A DNA stretch of 64,000 nucleotides from Labedaea rhizosphaerae (GCF_004362825.1 NZ_SNXZ01000007.1:408284-472283), one strand, 5' to 3'. Shown: positions 8,613 through 18,045, counted from the stretch's first letter. Translations and numbers: made by a program. Notes: a model not told the origin generated them from the letters alone.

Positions 8613-9632
8613 ATGACCGTTTCCGACTCGCCGAAGTACCGGACGTTGTTGAACGAGTTGGTGCGCGGGGAGTTGGGGCGGCTGGTGCGCGAGGAATTGC
8701 TGCGCCGCTGGCCCGAGACGGCCGAGGAACTGTCCGCCAGTTCCCGCTACGCCCTTGTGCCCGCCGGGAAAATGCTCCGGCCGCTGATGGCGTTGCAGGC
8801 AGCGCAAGCCGTGGGCGGCAACCCGTCCGAGATCGTGGCGGCCGTGCTGGGCCTGGAGTACCTGCACGCCGCGACCCTCGTGCACGACGACATCATCGAC
8901 GGCGACCTGACCCGCCGGGGCAGGCCGTCCGTACCCGCCGCCTACGGCATCCCGAACGCCATCGTCACCGGCGACAACCTGATCTTCAGCGCCTTCGAGT
9001 CCATTGTGGACGAACCGTGGGTGGCATCGCCCGCGCGGGTGATCGCCGCCGTCGGCGAACTCGCCGAAACGGGCCGGGACCTGTGCCGGGGCCAGGTGCT
9101 GGAATCGCAGCTGGTGGCCGATCTCGACGCGGGCGCCGAGTGGTACGCCGAGATGATCCGGTTGAAGACCGGCGCGTTGTTCCGCGCGGCCTGCTACATC
9201 GGCGCCATCCTCGGCGGCGCGGGTGCGGCCGCGGGCGCCGGGCTCGCGGCCTACGGCGAGAACGTCGGCATCGCCTTCCAGATCCGCGACGACCTGCTCG
9301 CCTATGTGGCAACGCCTGAGCAGACCGGCAAGCCGGGGACCAGCGACCTGCGCAACGGACGCCCGACGTTGCCGCTCATCGTCGCCTACCAGCGCGCCGA
9401 GGACGCCGACCGCGACGAGTTGCGGGCCGTGCTCGCCCGGCGCGCCGCACGCGAGAACGACGTCGACTGGGTGCACGGCCTCGTCCTGTCCTGCGACGCG
9501 GTCGCGGGTGCCCACGACGTCATGGCCGCGCACGTCGAGCGCGCGATCGGCGAGCTGGCGGTCCTGACGCCGTCCCCGAGCGTCGCCGTCCTCACCGACA
9601 TCGCGCGCTGGACGACGAGCGAACCGCGGTGA
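8613..9632 (+). CDS. polyprenyl diphosphate synthase (trans-isoprenyl type)
   Basis: 339 residues. The first Asp-rich motif is HDDIIDGD (Asp92, 93, 96) and the second is FQIRDDLLAY, with the usual GKPGTSDLRNGRPTLPL segment after it. It condenses isopentenyl diphosphate with an allylic diphosphate to give a C15-C25 chain; exact chain length cannot be read with confidence. ATG 8613 is chosen over GTG 8592 because AAGGTGG sits just upstream. It is first of five genes, four of them overlapping the next by 4 bases, so it supplies the prenyl donor to the UbiA enzyme. Confidence 0.9.
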   Translation: MTVSDSPKYRTLLNELVRGELGRLVREELLRRWPETAEELSASSRYALVPAGKMLRPLMALQAAQAVGGNPSEIVAAVLGLEYLHAATLVHDDIIDGDLTRRGRPSVPAAYGIPNAIVTGDNLIFSAFESIVDEPWVASPARVIAAVGELAETGRDLCRGQVLESQLVADLDAGAEWYAEMIRLKTGALFRAACYIGAILGGAGAAAGAGLAAYGENVGIAFQIRDDLLAYVATPEQTGKPGTSDLRNGRPTLPLIVAYQRAEDADRDELRAVLARRAARENDVDWVHGLVLSCDAVAGAHDVMAAHVERAIGELAVLTPSPSVAVLTDIARWTTSEPR

Positions 9633-10666
9633 GCGTCCGGGAAACGGTGCGGGCGCACGTCGAGACGTGGCGGCCCTACACGCTTTGGTACGTCGGGCTC
9701 GTCGGGCTGGGCGGCGCCGCCGTGGTCAGCGCGGAAGCTGGTGCGCCACCGCACCCGTGGCGGTTGGTGGCGGCGTGGGCGGCACCCACGGCGGCCTGGC
9801 TCGGCGGGCACTACCTCGGCGACTACTTCGACCGCGACCTGGACGCGGGCAGCAAGCCGCACCGGCCCATCCCGTCCGGGCGGCTGCGCCCGCGCACCGC
9901 CGTGCTGTGCGGCGGGCTCTGCGTCGCCGTGCTGATCGCGCTCGCGGTGACCGGCGGCTGGCGCACGACGCTCGCGGCGGTGCTCGGCGTGCTCGGGATC
10001 GTCGTGTACAGCCGCTGGGCCAAGGCCCGCGGCATCGCGGGCAACCTGGTGCGCGGCGCGCTCGGCGCCCTCGCGCTGCTCTACGGCGCGTGCGCGGCGG
10101 GCCAGTGGCCCGCATCGGCCACCGCCGCCGTGCTGGTGCTGGCCGCGGTCTTCTGGTTGCACGACACCACGTCCAACCTCGTCGGCACGTTGCGCGACAT
10201 CGACGGCGACCGCACGGGCGGGTACTTCACCCTCGCCGCGCGGCGCGGTGCGGCGTACGTGGTGTGGACGGTGCTGGGTCTCTACGCCGCCACGATCGGC
10301 GCGGCGCTGGCGATCGTGCCGATCGGGGTGGGTGAGCACCGCGGGCCGGTGATCTACCTGATCACCCTCGCCGTCGTCGTGGCGCTGGGCGCGGTGGCGC
10401 TGGCACCGCTGGTCACCCATCGCGCCGCCATGTCGGTCGCGATCGGCTTGCGGGCCCACGAGGTGTTGGTGGTCGAACGGCTCGTGCTCGCGTCCGGGGC
10501 CGTGGGGCTCGGGCTCGGCGTCGGCTGGCAGCTGGGTCTGCTCGTCCCGCTGGCCGCACTGACCTGGCGGACCCAGCACATCATGCGGCCCAGGCACGAG
10601 CTGGGTACCGCCAGAACGGCCGCGGCGCTGGTGTCGCGGCCGGTTCCCGTGGAGGGCGAGTCATGA
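9629..10666 (+). CDS. UbiA-superfamily prenyltransferase (membrane)
   Basis: 345 residues, strongly hydrophobic with about eight or nine predicted membrane helices. Both Mg-diphosphate motifs are present: GDYFDRDLD (Asp65, 68, 72) and DIDGDRTGGYF. Family members attach prenyl chains to aromatic or glycerol acceptors; some relatives are terpene cyclases. GTG start overlaps the synthase stop (GTGA). In context it should transfer or cyclise the polyprenyl diphosphate made by its neighbour. An aromatic acceptor derived from the 4-hydroxyphenyl pathway elsewhere in the window is possible but unproven. Confidence 0.88.
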   Translation: MSVRETVRAHVETWRPYTLWYVGLVGLGGAAVVSAEAGAPPHPWRLVAAWAAPTAAWLGGHYLGDYFDRDLDAGSKPHRPIPSGRLRPRTAVLCGGLCVAVLIALAVTGGWRTTLAAVLGVLGIVVYSRWAKARGIAGNLVRGALGALALLYGACAAGQWPASATAAVLVLAAVFWLHDTTSNLVGTLRDIDGDRTGGYFTLAARRGAAYVVWTVLGLYAATIGAALAIVPIGVGEHRGPVIYLITLAVVVALGAVALAPLVTHRAAMSVAIGLRAHEVLVVERLVLASGAVGLGLGVGWQLGLLVPLAALTWRTQHIMRPRHELGTARTAAALVSRPVPVEGES

Positions 10667-12366
10667 CAACCGTGTCCGGCACCGACATCACCAGCGCCAT
10701 CGAACGGGGGGCTGAGGCGTTGTTGGCGCGCCGGCGCCCGGACGGGGCGTTCGGCGATGACGCGCCCGCGTCGATCCTCGGCACCGCCGGGGCGATCGCC
10801 GCGTTGCACGCCGCCGACCCGGCAGGCAACGCCGACCTGGTCGAGGCGGGCGCCGCGTGGTTGCGGGACAAGCAGTTCCCCGACGGCGGCTGGGGCGGTG
10901 TCGTCGGCGCACCCAGCGCGATCGTGCCCACGTCCATCGCCACCGCCGCCCTGGCCATGACCACCCCCGAACGCAGTGCCGAGGCGATCGAGGCCGGGCG
11001 CGCCGCGCTCGCCGCGCTCGGCGGCGTGAACACGGTCGCCGACCGGGCCGTTTCCTTGATGTGCCGCCAGTTCCTCGCGATGGCCGGGTTCACCGAGGAC
11101 GCGGGCAAGCTGCGCCGGCTGCCGCTGGAGATCGTGCTGTTCGACAAGGTGCGCCGCCGGCTGGTCTCGTTCCGCACCACACCGTTCGTCGGTCTCGCGC
11201 TCATGCAGGCCGATCTGCTGCCCGCCGGCCCGTTGCGCCGCATGACACTGCGCCGCGCCCGGCCGGCCGCGCTCGCCCTGCTGCGCTCGGTCCACGACCA
11301 CGAGGGCCGAACCGGGGCGTTCAGCGAGGATCCGTGGCCCGCCGCGCTGGTGCTGCTCGGCCTGGCCCGCTCCGGCGAGGCGCCCGACGTCGCCGAGGCC
11401 ATCGCCGGCTGGCTGCGCCGCGCCGTGCGGCCCGACGGCTCGTGGGACGCGGTGACCAACCTCGACCTGACCCGCTCCGGCTACGCCGCCACGGGCCTGA
11501 TCGCGGCGGGGTACGCCGGCGATCCCCGGCTGCGCGCCACCAAGGAGTTCTTCCACGCCAACCAGACCACCGAGCGGTTCGCCGTGCTGGACGTGCCTGC
11601 GGGCGGGTGGAGCTTCTCCAACCGGCGCGGCTGGCCGGTCACCCTGGAGTCCGCGGAGATCCTCAGCGCGCTCGCCGGCCTGCCCGGCGCCGAGTCCGAC
11701 CCGGTGCTGCGCACCGGCCTGGACTGGCTGGCCGCACGGCAGGACTCACGCGGCTCGTGGAGTCTTTGGGTGCGCGACACCAAACTCCCCATCGACGGGC
11801 CGTGCCCGGCGATCACCAGCCAGGCCATCACCGCGCTGCACGAGGCGGGCCACCCCACCGAGCACCCCGCGATCACCGCGGCCGCCGAGTGGCTGCTGAC
11901 GGCCCAGAACCCCGACGGCACCTTCGACAACCTCTGGTACCGCGACCACACGACGGGCACCGCCGTCGTCGTCAGCGCGTTGTCGCTCGCGGGGCACGCC
12001 CAGCACGCGGTCGTCCGCAAGGCCGTGGCCTGGCTGCTCGACACGCAACTGCCGGACGGCTCGTGGGGACCGGGCGACGGCACGGAGGGCTCGGTGGAGG
12101 AAACCGGCTGGGTGGTCCAGGGTCTGCTCGCCGCGGGCGGCGGCGCAGATGTCGCCGAAGCGGTCGACCGGGGTGTGGCGTGGCTGGTGGCCGCCGCGCG
12201 GCCCGAGGGCGGCTGGCCGGCCACGCGGGTCTGCAACTACATCCGCCACCACGTGCTCTACCCCAACGCCGTGATCACCCAGGCGGTGGCGCTGAAGGCG
12301 CTCGGCGAGTACCGCGCCGCCACCGAGACGTCCAGCGCGGACGTGCCGGGGACGGCGACCCGATGA
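10663..12366 (+). CDS. squalene/oxidosqualene-cyclase-like repeat protein lacking the catalytic Asp
   Basis: 567 residues made of alpha-alpha barrel repeats with QW-like motifs (for example DGGWGG, RGSWSLW, DGSWGPG, EGGWPAT). This matches prenyltransferase/squalene-oxidase-repeat proteins and class II terpene cyclases. The block GGWSFSNRRGWPVTLESAE lines up with the active-site region of oxidosqualene cyclases (GGWPFS...WPISDCTAE) but the catalytic Asp position is Leu328, with Glu329 next to it. No DxDD motif exists elsewhere in the protein. The FAD monooxygenase downstream could provide an epoxide to open. It is either a cyclase with a shifted acid (Glu329) or a non-initiating or chaperone-like homologue. 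ATGA overlaps with both neighbours. Confidence 0.75.
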   Translation: MTTVSGTDITSAIERGAEALLARRRPDGAFGDDAPASILGTAGAIAALHAADPAGNADLVEAGAAWLRDKQFPDGGWGGVVGAPSAIVPTSIATAALAMTTPERSAEAIEAGRAALAALGGVNTVADRAVSLMCRQFLAMAGFTEDAGKLRRLPLEIVLFDKVRRRLVSFRTTPFVGLALMQADLLPAGPLRRMTLRRARPAALALLRSVHDHEGRTGAFSEDPWPAALVLLGLARSGEAPDVAEAIAGWLRRAVRPDGSWDAVTNLDLTRSGYAATGLIAAGYAGDPRLRATKEFFHANQTTERFAVLDVPAGGWSFSNRRGWPVTLESAEILSALAGLPGAESDPVLRTGLDWLAARQDSRGSWSLWVRDTKLPIDGPCPAITSQAITALHEAGHPTEHPAITAAAEWLLTAQNPDGTFDNLWYRDHTTGTAVVVSALSLAGHAQHAVVRKAVAWLLDTQLPDGSWGPGDGTEGSVEETGWVVQGLLAAGGGADVAEAVDRGVAWLVAAARPEGGWPATRVCNYIRHHVLYPNAVITQAVALKALGEYRAATETSSADVPGTATR

Positions 12367-13649
12367 CCGCCGCCCTTCCCGCGTCCGTGGACGTCGTCGT
12401 GTCCGGGGCGGGCGTCGGCGGTCTCGCCGCCGCGCGGGCGCTGGGCGCTTCGGGCCTGCGGGTGCTCCTCGTGGACCGCAGGCGCACCCCGGTGCCCACC
12501 GCGAAGGGCGAGATCCTGCAACCCGAGTCGTTGCGCGTGCTCGACCAGTGGGGTGTCCTCGACGCCCTGCGGGACACGGACGCGCGGCCGGTCGACCGGC
12601 TGGCCATCCGGGACCGCGCCGGGAAATCGTTGCTGCGCATCGACTACGCGGGTCTGCCCGGCCCGCACCGGCAGGTGCTGTGCGCCGAGTACCGCGACCT
12701 GTGCGCGGTGCTCGCCGACGGGATGCCGGACACCGTGCGGATCCTGCGCGGCGTCCGCGTCACCGACGTGCTGCGCGACGACAGCGGCCGGATCGCCGGC
12801 GTGCGCGCGGTCGGCGACGGCGCCGGGCCGGGCGGCACGGAGGTCCACGCCCGGCTCGTGGTCGCCGCCGACGGCATGTCCTCGCCACTGCGCAAGGCCG
12901 CCGGCATCGCCGCGGACCGCGACGAGTACCCGCACCGGCTGCTCGCCTTCGACGTGACCGACGTCGAGGTCGACGCCGAGTTGTCCGCCTACCGCACCGA
13001 CCGCGGGCTGTGCCTGGTCTACCCGTTGCCCCGGCGGCGTTGCCGGGTCTACGTCCAGGTGCGGCCCGACGAGTTCCGGGCCGGTGGGACGAGCGCGCTC
13101 GACGCGTGGTGCGACACGCTGCTGGCCGACGTGCCCGCGCTCGTGCCGGTGGCCGGGCCGCTGCGGGCGAGCCTGCACCGCCGGCAGCTGTTCGCGGTGT
13201 CCCGGCTGCGCGCGCACCAGCTCGCGGCGCCGGGTCTGGCCCTGGTCGGCGAGTCCGCGCACGCCGTGCACCCGATGGCGGCCCAGGGCGTCAACAGCTC
13301 GCTCGTCGACGCCGAGGTGCTGGCCACCGCCCTGGCGGACCAGCCGAGCGAGGACGAGGCGCTCGCCGCGTACGAGGCCGCCCGCCGCCCGCGGCTGGAC
13401 CACATCGCGACCGTCAGCCACAACGCCACCCGCATGATCACGGCGCTCTCCGGCGCGCCGAAGCTCCTCGGCGCGCGCATGATGCGCCGCACCGCGGCCA
13501 ATCCGCGCCTGCTGCGCAAGACCGCCGGGAACCTGTCGGGGACCGACGTCCAGCCGTTGACGTTCGTCGACCGCCTGTACCAGCTGGGGCTGCTCGTCGA
13601 CCGCCATGCCGATCGGGTGCCCGCGGGCGCCCAGGGGGTGAACCGATGA
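12363..13649 (+). CDS. FAD-dependent monooxygenase (PHBH/UbiH fold)
   Basis: 428 residues. The N-terminal dinucleotide fold is VVVSGAGVGGLAAARAL and the second FAD motif is LVGESAHAVHPMAAQGVN, both diagnostic of class A flavin monooxygenases. In terpenoid clusters this family epoxidises prenyl double bonds before cyclisation. Geranylgeranyl-reductase-like proteins share the fold, so reduction is an alternative. Position between the cyclase-like gene and an aminotransferase, all with 4-base overlaps, supports a role in tailoring the prenyl chain. Confidence 0.87.
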   Translation: MTAALPASVDVVVSGAGVGGLAAARALGASGLRVLLVDRRRTPVPTAKGEILQPESLRVLDQWGVLDALRDTDARPVDRLAIRDRAGKSLLRIDYAGLPGPHRQVLCAEYRDLCAVLADGMPDTVRILRGVRVTDVLRDDSGRIAGVRAVGDGAGPGGTEVHARLVVAADGMSSPLRKAAGIAADRDEYPHRLLAFDVTDVEVDAELSAYRTDRGLCLVYPLPRRRCRVYVQVRPDEFRAGGTSALDAWCDTLLADVPALVPVAGPLRASLHRRQLFAVSRLRAHQLAAPGLALVGESAHAVHPMAAQGVNSSLVDAEVLATALADQPSEDEALAAYEAARRPRLDHIATVSHNATRMITALSGAPKLLGARMMRRTAANPRLLRKTAGNLSGTDVQPLTFVDRLYQLGLLVDRHADRVPAGAQGVNR

Positions 13650-14647
13650 GCGCCGCGGACCGGGCCGACGACCTGTCGATGAACGAGACGCCCTACCCGC
13701 CGCTGCCGGTGCTGCGCGAGGTCGTGCAGGACGGTGCCGCGCTGCTCAACCGTTACCCGGACCGGCTCTCCGGCGCGCTCACCGCCGGGCTCGCGCGGCA
13801 CCTGGACGTCGATCCGGGCACGATCATCGTCGGCCCCGGCTCCGCCGGGCTCCTGCAGCTCATGGTGCAGGCGTTCGGGCCGAAGCCGGAGGTCGTGCAC
13901 GCCGCCCTGTCGTTCGAGGGCTATCCGCTGATCGCCCGCAACGCGGGCGCGACGAGCGTCGCGGTGCCGATGGACGGGCACCGCCACGACCTGTCCGCGA
14001 TGGCGGACGCCGTGACCGACCGCACCCGGTGCGTGCTGGTCTGCAATCCCAACAACCCCACCGGTTCCGTGCTGCACCGCGACGAACTGACGGCATTCCT
14101 CGAGCGGGTCCCGGCGGACGTCCCGGTGGTCATCGACGAGGCGTACCGGCACTTCGTCACCGACCGCGGCGTCCCGGACGCCGTCGACCTGCATCGTTCG
14201 CACCCCAACGTGTGCGTGCTGCGGACGTTCTCGAAGGCTTATGGCCTTGCGGCGTTGCGCGTCGGCTACGCGGTCGTGCCGCCCGGCCTCGCGATGGCGA
14301 TCCGCATGATGGGCATCGTCTTCCTCACCGGCTCGCTGGGCCAGGCGGCCGCGTTGCGTGCGCTGGAGCCGGATGTCACGGCGGAGCTGGAGCGCCGCTG
14401 CGCCGCGGTCGTCGAAGCACGTACCAAGCTCGCCGCCGACCTGCGCGGGCTCGGCATCACGGTGGCGCCCAGCGAGACGAACTTCCTGTGGCTGCCGTTG
14501 GGGGATAAGGCGGCCGGGTTTGCCGAGGCGGCCGCACGAGCGGGCATCCTGGTCGCGGCGATGCCGGACCGCGGCGTCCGCGTCACCATCGGGTCGGACG
14601 AGGCCAACGCGCGGTTCCTGGACTTCGTCCGATCCCTTGACCGGTAA
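13646..14647 (+). CDS. HisC-type PLP aminotransferase
   Basis: 333 residues, class I/II aminotransferase close to histidinol-phosphate aminotransferases. The PLP lysine is Lys197 in TFSKAYGLAALRVGY; the NPNNPTG substrate-loop motif and DEAYRHF are present. Last gene of the terpenoid operon, ATGA overlap with the FAD monooxygenase. As a pathway enzyme it could aminate an aldehyde or ketone on the terpenoid or supply an amino acid; a true histidine-pathway role is unlikely at this site. Converges with the glycosyltransferase gene, only 4 bases apart. Confidence 0.87.
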   Translation: MSAADRADDLSMNETPYPPLPVLREVVQDGAALLNRYPDRLSGALTAGLARHLDVDPGTIIVGPGSAGLLQLMVQAFGPKPEVVHAALSFEGYPLIARNAGATSVAVPMDGHRHDLSAMADAVTDRTRCVLVCNPNNPTGSVLHRDELTAFLERVPADVPVVIDEAYRHFVTDRGVPDAVDLHRSHPNVCVLRTFSKAYGLAALRVGYAVVPPGLAMAIRMMGIVFLTGSLGQAAALRALEPDVTAELERRCAAVVEARTKLAADLRGLGITVAPSETNFLWLPLGDKAAGFAEAAARAGILVAAMPDRGVRVTIGSDEANARFLDFVRSLDR

Positions 14648-14651
14648 GGGA

Positions 14652-15782
14652 TCAGCGGGCCAGCTCGGGTAGCCGAGCCGCGAGGTCCGCCGGACTCGGC
14701 ATGGCCGCGATTTCCGCCGCCAGGCGACCCGCGGCCGTGCGCGCGGCCTCGTCGGCGAGCAGGTCCCGGACGCGGCCGGTGATCGCGTCGCGGTCGGCGT
14801 CCGCGCCCAGCAACCGGGCGCCCGCCCCGGCCGCGTGCACCGCTTCCGCGTTGGCGAACTGATCGGAGCCTTGGGGCAGCACCAGTTGCGGCACCCCCGC
14901 GGCGAACGCGCCGAGCATGGTGCCGCTGCCGCCGTGGTGCACGACGAGGTCGACGTGGCGCCACAACCGGGCCTGCGGCAGCCACGGCGACACCCGCACC
15001 GAATCCGGCAGCGCGCCCAGTTCGGCCGGGGACACGGCGGGACCGGTCGCGACGACGACGTCCACCGCCACCGCAGCGGTCGCGAGCACGGCCGTGCGCA
15101 GCAGCTCGGCGTCGGCGTAAGCCGTGCCGAGCGTGACGTAGACCAGCGGACGCGCCCGGTCGCGCTCGCGCAGCCAGCCGGGCACCGGACCCGGCTGCGA
15201 CCACGCCACCGGCCGCAACGGGATCCGCCCGTCCCGCGCAAGGAAGTCCTTGGCCTGCACCGATTCCGGGCAGACGTCCAGGAAGGGCTCACCGGTCAGC
15301 ACGGTGAGGCCCGGCACCCCGAACCCGGCCGCGCACGCGGTGAACGCCGCCACCATCGCCGCGCCGATCGGGTCGGCCGACACCCGGCCGAATCCGTGGC
15401 ACAGCACGGGAATCCCGGCGACCCGCCCGGCCAGCCCGGCGCCGAGCGTGCCGGCGTCGCGGACGATCAGATCCGGCCGGAACGACGCCACCAGCGGGGC
15501 GAGGTCCGTGGCCCACCGGTGCGGCAGGATCTCGCCGATCATCCGGCCGAGGACCTCATCGCGGCCCAACGACGCGCCGTCGCGGGACAGGACGACGTCG
15601 AGGGCGTCGGGCAGTTCCATCCCGGCCGGCGTGGCGTCCAGTCCGGCCGAGCGCAGCACGGGCAGGAACCGGGGCCCGGCGGCGAAGAGCACCTCGTGCC
15701 CGGCCCGCCGCGCCGCGATCGCGAGCGGGATCGATGGGTGGACGTGCCCGTGTGCGGCCAGCGCGGCGAACAGGACGCGCAT
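14652..15782 (-). CDS. glycosyltransferase, GT1 family
   Basis: 376 residues. N terminus MRVLFAALAAHGHVHPSIPLA and donor-binding block HHGGSGTMLGAFAAGVPQLVLPQGSDQ are intact GT-B features. It is the last gene of a minus-strand operon with a FabH-type ketosynthase, an ACP, a FabH-like partner and a DegT aminotransferase; an aminosugar made with the help of the DegT enzyme is its likely donor. It is clearly related to, but diverged from, the transferases at 4,157 and 19,060, so three sugars or three attachment events are possible. Confidence 0.87.
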   Translation of the reverse strand: MRVLFAALAAHGHVHPSIPLAIAARRAGHEVLFAAGPRFLPVLRSAGLDATPAGMELPDALDVVLSRDGASLGRDEVLGRMIGEILPHRWATDLAPLVASFRPDLIVRDAGTLGAGLAGRVAGIPVLCHGFGRVSADPIGAAMVAAFTACAAGFGVPGLTVLTGEPFLDVCPESVQAKDFLARDGRIPLRPVAWSQPGPVPGWLRERDRARPLVYVTLGTAYADAELLRTAVLATAAVAVDVVVATGPAVSPAELGALPDSVRVSPWLPQARLWRHVDLVVHHGGSGTMLGAFAAGVPQLVLPQGSDQFANAEAVHAAGAGARLLGADADRDAITGRVRDLLADEAARTAAGRLAAEIAAMPSPADLAARLPELAR

Positions 15783-15815
15783 GCCTGGCTCTCTTCCCGT
15801 GTGGACGTGGACCGG

Positions 15816-16934
15816 CTACCAGCCGCCTTTGATCGTCGCGACGATGTGCGCCCGGTCCTGCTCGGTGAGCCACCAGCCGACCGGGATCGACACCATGCGC
15901 TCGCTGACGCTGTCCAGACCCGGCAGCACGGCCGCGTACTCGCCTACGGCGGAATAGATGTCGTTGCGCTCGTGCACCTGGCTCACCATGATGCCGGCGT
16001 CGTCCATCTTGCGCATGAACGCGCTGCGGTCGTCGACCTTGATCGTGTAGATCCATGAGGACGACACCCGGTCGGGCGAGCGTTCGGTGAGCTCCAGACC
16101 GGGCACGCCGGCCAGTTCGGCGTCGTAGAACGCCGCATTCTCCCGGTGTTTGCGCAGGACCTCTTCCACGCCCTCGAGGTTGGCCATGCCGATGCTGGCG
16201 TTGATGTCGTTCATGTGGAACTTGAAACCGAACTCGGGGACGTCGTTCTTGAACAGGAACCGCTCGTTGCTGTCGCGGTCGATGCCGTACCACCGCAGCA
16301 GCCGCGCGCGCCGGTTCAGCTCCTTGGTCGGCAGGACCAGCAGACCGCCGTCGCCGCACGTGAGGTGCTTGATGGCCTGGAAGCTGAACACCGAGATGTT
16401 GCCGTGGTTGCCCAGCGGCTGCCCGTGGTAGGTCGCGCCCCAGGCGTGCGCGCAGTCCTCGATCACCATCGGCCGCACGCCGCACACCTGCTCGGCCCGG
16501 TCGAGGAGCTGGCGCAGCCGCTCCAGGTCGACCGGGTACCCCGCCCAGTGCACCACGATGATCGCGCGGGTCCGGGGAGTGATCTTGCGGGCCAGGTCGT
16601 CGAGGTCCACGTTGAGCGTCGCCGGGTCGACGTCCACCCACCGCAACCGCAGGCCGTTGGCCAGGATCGGCCAGTTGGTGGCGCTGCACGTCATCGGCGT
16701 GGTGAGGACCTCGCCCTCGGTGTCCTTCGCACCGCCGGTCACCAGGTGCAGTGCGAGGTGCAAGCCGGAGGTGGCGCTGTTGACCGTGACGACGTTCGGG
16801 TTGCCGATGCGGGCCGCGAGGGCCTGCTCGAACTGGTCCACGACCTGGCCCTGACCGATGTAGCCGCTCGTCAGGACCTTCTCGACCAGTGCGGGCGCGG
16901 TGGCCGACATCGCCACTTTGAACAACGGAATCAT
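15816..16934 (-). CDS. DegT/DnrJ/EryC1 aminotransferase (NDP-sugar type)
   Basis: 372 residues. PLP-binding Lys189 lies in FSFQAIKHLTCGDGG, and the conserved EDCAHAWGA and N-terminal SGYIGQGQVVDQFE segments are present, so the enzyme looks intact. Relatives aminate C3 or C4 of NDP-4-keto-6-deoxyhexoses. An AGGAG site lies directly before the ATG. No other NDP-sugar genes are in this window, so the rest of the pathway must be outside it or the enzyme acts on a different ketone. Distal part of the minus-strand operon, just before a glycosyltransferase. Confidence 0.88.
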   Translation of the reverse strand: MIPLFKVAMSATAPALVEKVLTSGYIGQGQVVDQFEQALAARIGNPNVVTVNSATSGLHLALHLVTGGAKDTEGEVLTTPMTCSATNWPILANGLRLRWVDVDPATLNVDLDDLARKITPRTRAIIVVHWAGYPVDLERLRQLLDRAEQVCGVRPMVIEDCAHAWGATYHGQPLGNHGNISVFSFQAIKHLTCGDGGLLVLPTKELNRRARLLRWYGIDRDSNERFLFKNDVPEFGFKFHMNDINASIGMANLEGVEEVLRKHRENAAFYDAELAGVPGLELTERSPDRVSSSWIYTIKVDDRSAFMRKMDDAGIMVSQVHERNDIYSAVGEYAAVLPGLDSVSERMVSIPVGWWLTEQDRAHIVATIKGGW

Positions 16935-16966
16935 GGGTGCTCCTCGGTCGTGGGTCCGGTTGCCGG

Positions 16967-17758
16967 TCAGCGCGCCTGGATCGCGGCCAGGCAGAGGTAG
17001 CGCAGGTCGCGGTCGTAGTCGCCGATCACCACGAGGCCCGCGGATTCGGCAAGGGTGTCGGCGAGTTGCCACCACACCCCGGTCATCGGCTGACCGGCGG
17101 CGGCGCGGGTGTGCTCGGCAGCGCCTGGCCACGCGTCGGCCAGCGTCTCGCCGAGCACCAGACGCACGTCGTCGTGACCCGCGGACAGTTCGGTGAGGGC
17201 TTGAGCGGCCAGCGCGGGAACGTCCGGCGCCGCCACATCCGGGTGCTGGGCCAGGCCCGCGATCCGCGATCCGGCGCTGTCGTCGTTGCCGCACAAGAGG
17301 GCGACGCCGCGGTGTTCCTTGGGCAGCACGGCGGGCGAGTCGTAGGGCAGCATCGCTTGCTCCACGGCGAGCAGCAGCGCTCGCCGCGGCCGGTGTTCGC
17401 GGATCAGGCGCAGGGCGGTGAACGGCGCGGCGCTGCCCTGATCGCAGAGCGCGAACGACAGCGGCGTGCCGGGGCACAGGTGGCTCAGGAACGTCGCCGT
17501 GGCCCGGCCCGGCCACATGTCGTGGATCGAGAACGCCAGCACCAGCAGGTCGACCGGCTCGTCCGCGGGCACGACGGTCGCGATGAGCGCCTTGGCCATC
17601 TCGCCGTAGGACTGCCCGGACAACTCGGTGCCGGCGGCGGTGTTGTAGGGCCGGGTCAGGTCGGCGAAGTACTCGGCCACCTCGTTGCGGCGGTCGTCGT
17701 CGATGAGGAATCCCGCGGGGGCGGGGAAGTCCCGGCGCCCGGCGCGGATCAGGTTCAC
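16967..17758 (-). CDS. FabH-like protein lacking the catalytic residues
   Basis: 263 residues, starting with GTG 5 bases after the ACP stop. Segments line up with the FabH-type enzyme at 18,072: SFALCDQGSAAP corresponds to TFTVTQQSCASG, which puts Ser109 at the nucleophile position. The regions that would carry the catalytic His and Asn (VRLVLGETLADAW and PMTGVWWQLAD) have neither. The protein is shorter than FabH (about 320). It is best read as a non-catalytic partner subunit, as PqsB is to PqsC or a chain-length factor is to a ketosynthase. Function is inferred; it could also be a divergent acyltransferase of the thiolase fold. Confidence 0.6.
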   Translation of the reverse strand: MNLIRAGRRDFPAPAGFLIDDDRRNEVAEYFADLTRPYNTAAGTELSGQSYGEMAKALIATVVPADEPVDLLVLAFSIHDMWPGRATATFLSHLCPGTPLSFALCDQGSAAPFTALRLIREHRPRRALLLAVEQAMLPYDSPAVLPKEHRGVALLCGNDDSAGSRIAGLAQHPDVAAPDVPALAAQALTELSAGHDDVRLVLGETLADAWPGAAEHTRAAAGQPMTGVWWQLADTLAESAGLVVIGDYDRDLRYLCLAAIQAR

Positions 17759-17763
17759 CGGTG

Positions 17764-18045
17764 TTACCAGGGCCGGCTGTGGGTGGCGATGAACGTCGCG
17801 AGCTGCCCGACGGTCCGCAACTCGTCCGGGCGCAACGCCTCGACGTCGATCTGGATGCCGGTCCGCTCCTCGACCTCCAGCAGCAGTTCCAGCCCCAGCG
17901 ACGAGCTGATCCCCAGTTCGTCGGCCATGTCCATGTCCTCGGTGACCGGCTCGTCGCGCTGCACCAGCCGCTTGATGACCTCCGACATCGCCTCGACGAC
18001 GCGCTGTCGCAGCGCCACGTCGACCTGCGCATCAGGTGCGGTCAT
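17764..18045 (-). CDS. discrete acyl carrier protein
   Basis: 93 residues. Phosphopantetheine serine is Ser49 in LGISSSLGLELL, where the usual Asp before Ser is also Ser; the downstream helix EVEERTGIQIDVEALRP is typical of ACPs. A perfect AGGAGG lies 5 bases before the ATG. It lies between the active FabH-type enzyme and its degenerate homologue, so it probably carries the substrate or product of that pair. Confidence 0.87.
   Translation of the reverse strand: MTAPDAQVDVALRQRVVEAMSEVIKRLVQRDEPVTEDMDMADELGISSSLGLELLLEVEERTGIQIDVEALRPDELRTVGQLATFIATHSRPW

Noticed and set aside
10857..12362. Plus-strand ORF running through the cyclase gene into the FAD monooxygenase
   Set aside because: The reading before 12363 is Arg-rich and out of frame with the cyclase; the real gene starts at 12363 with a 4-base overlap.
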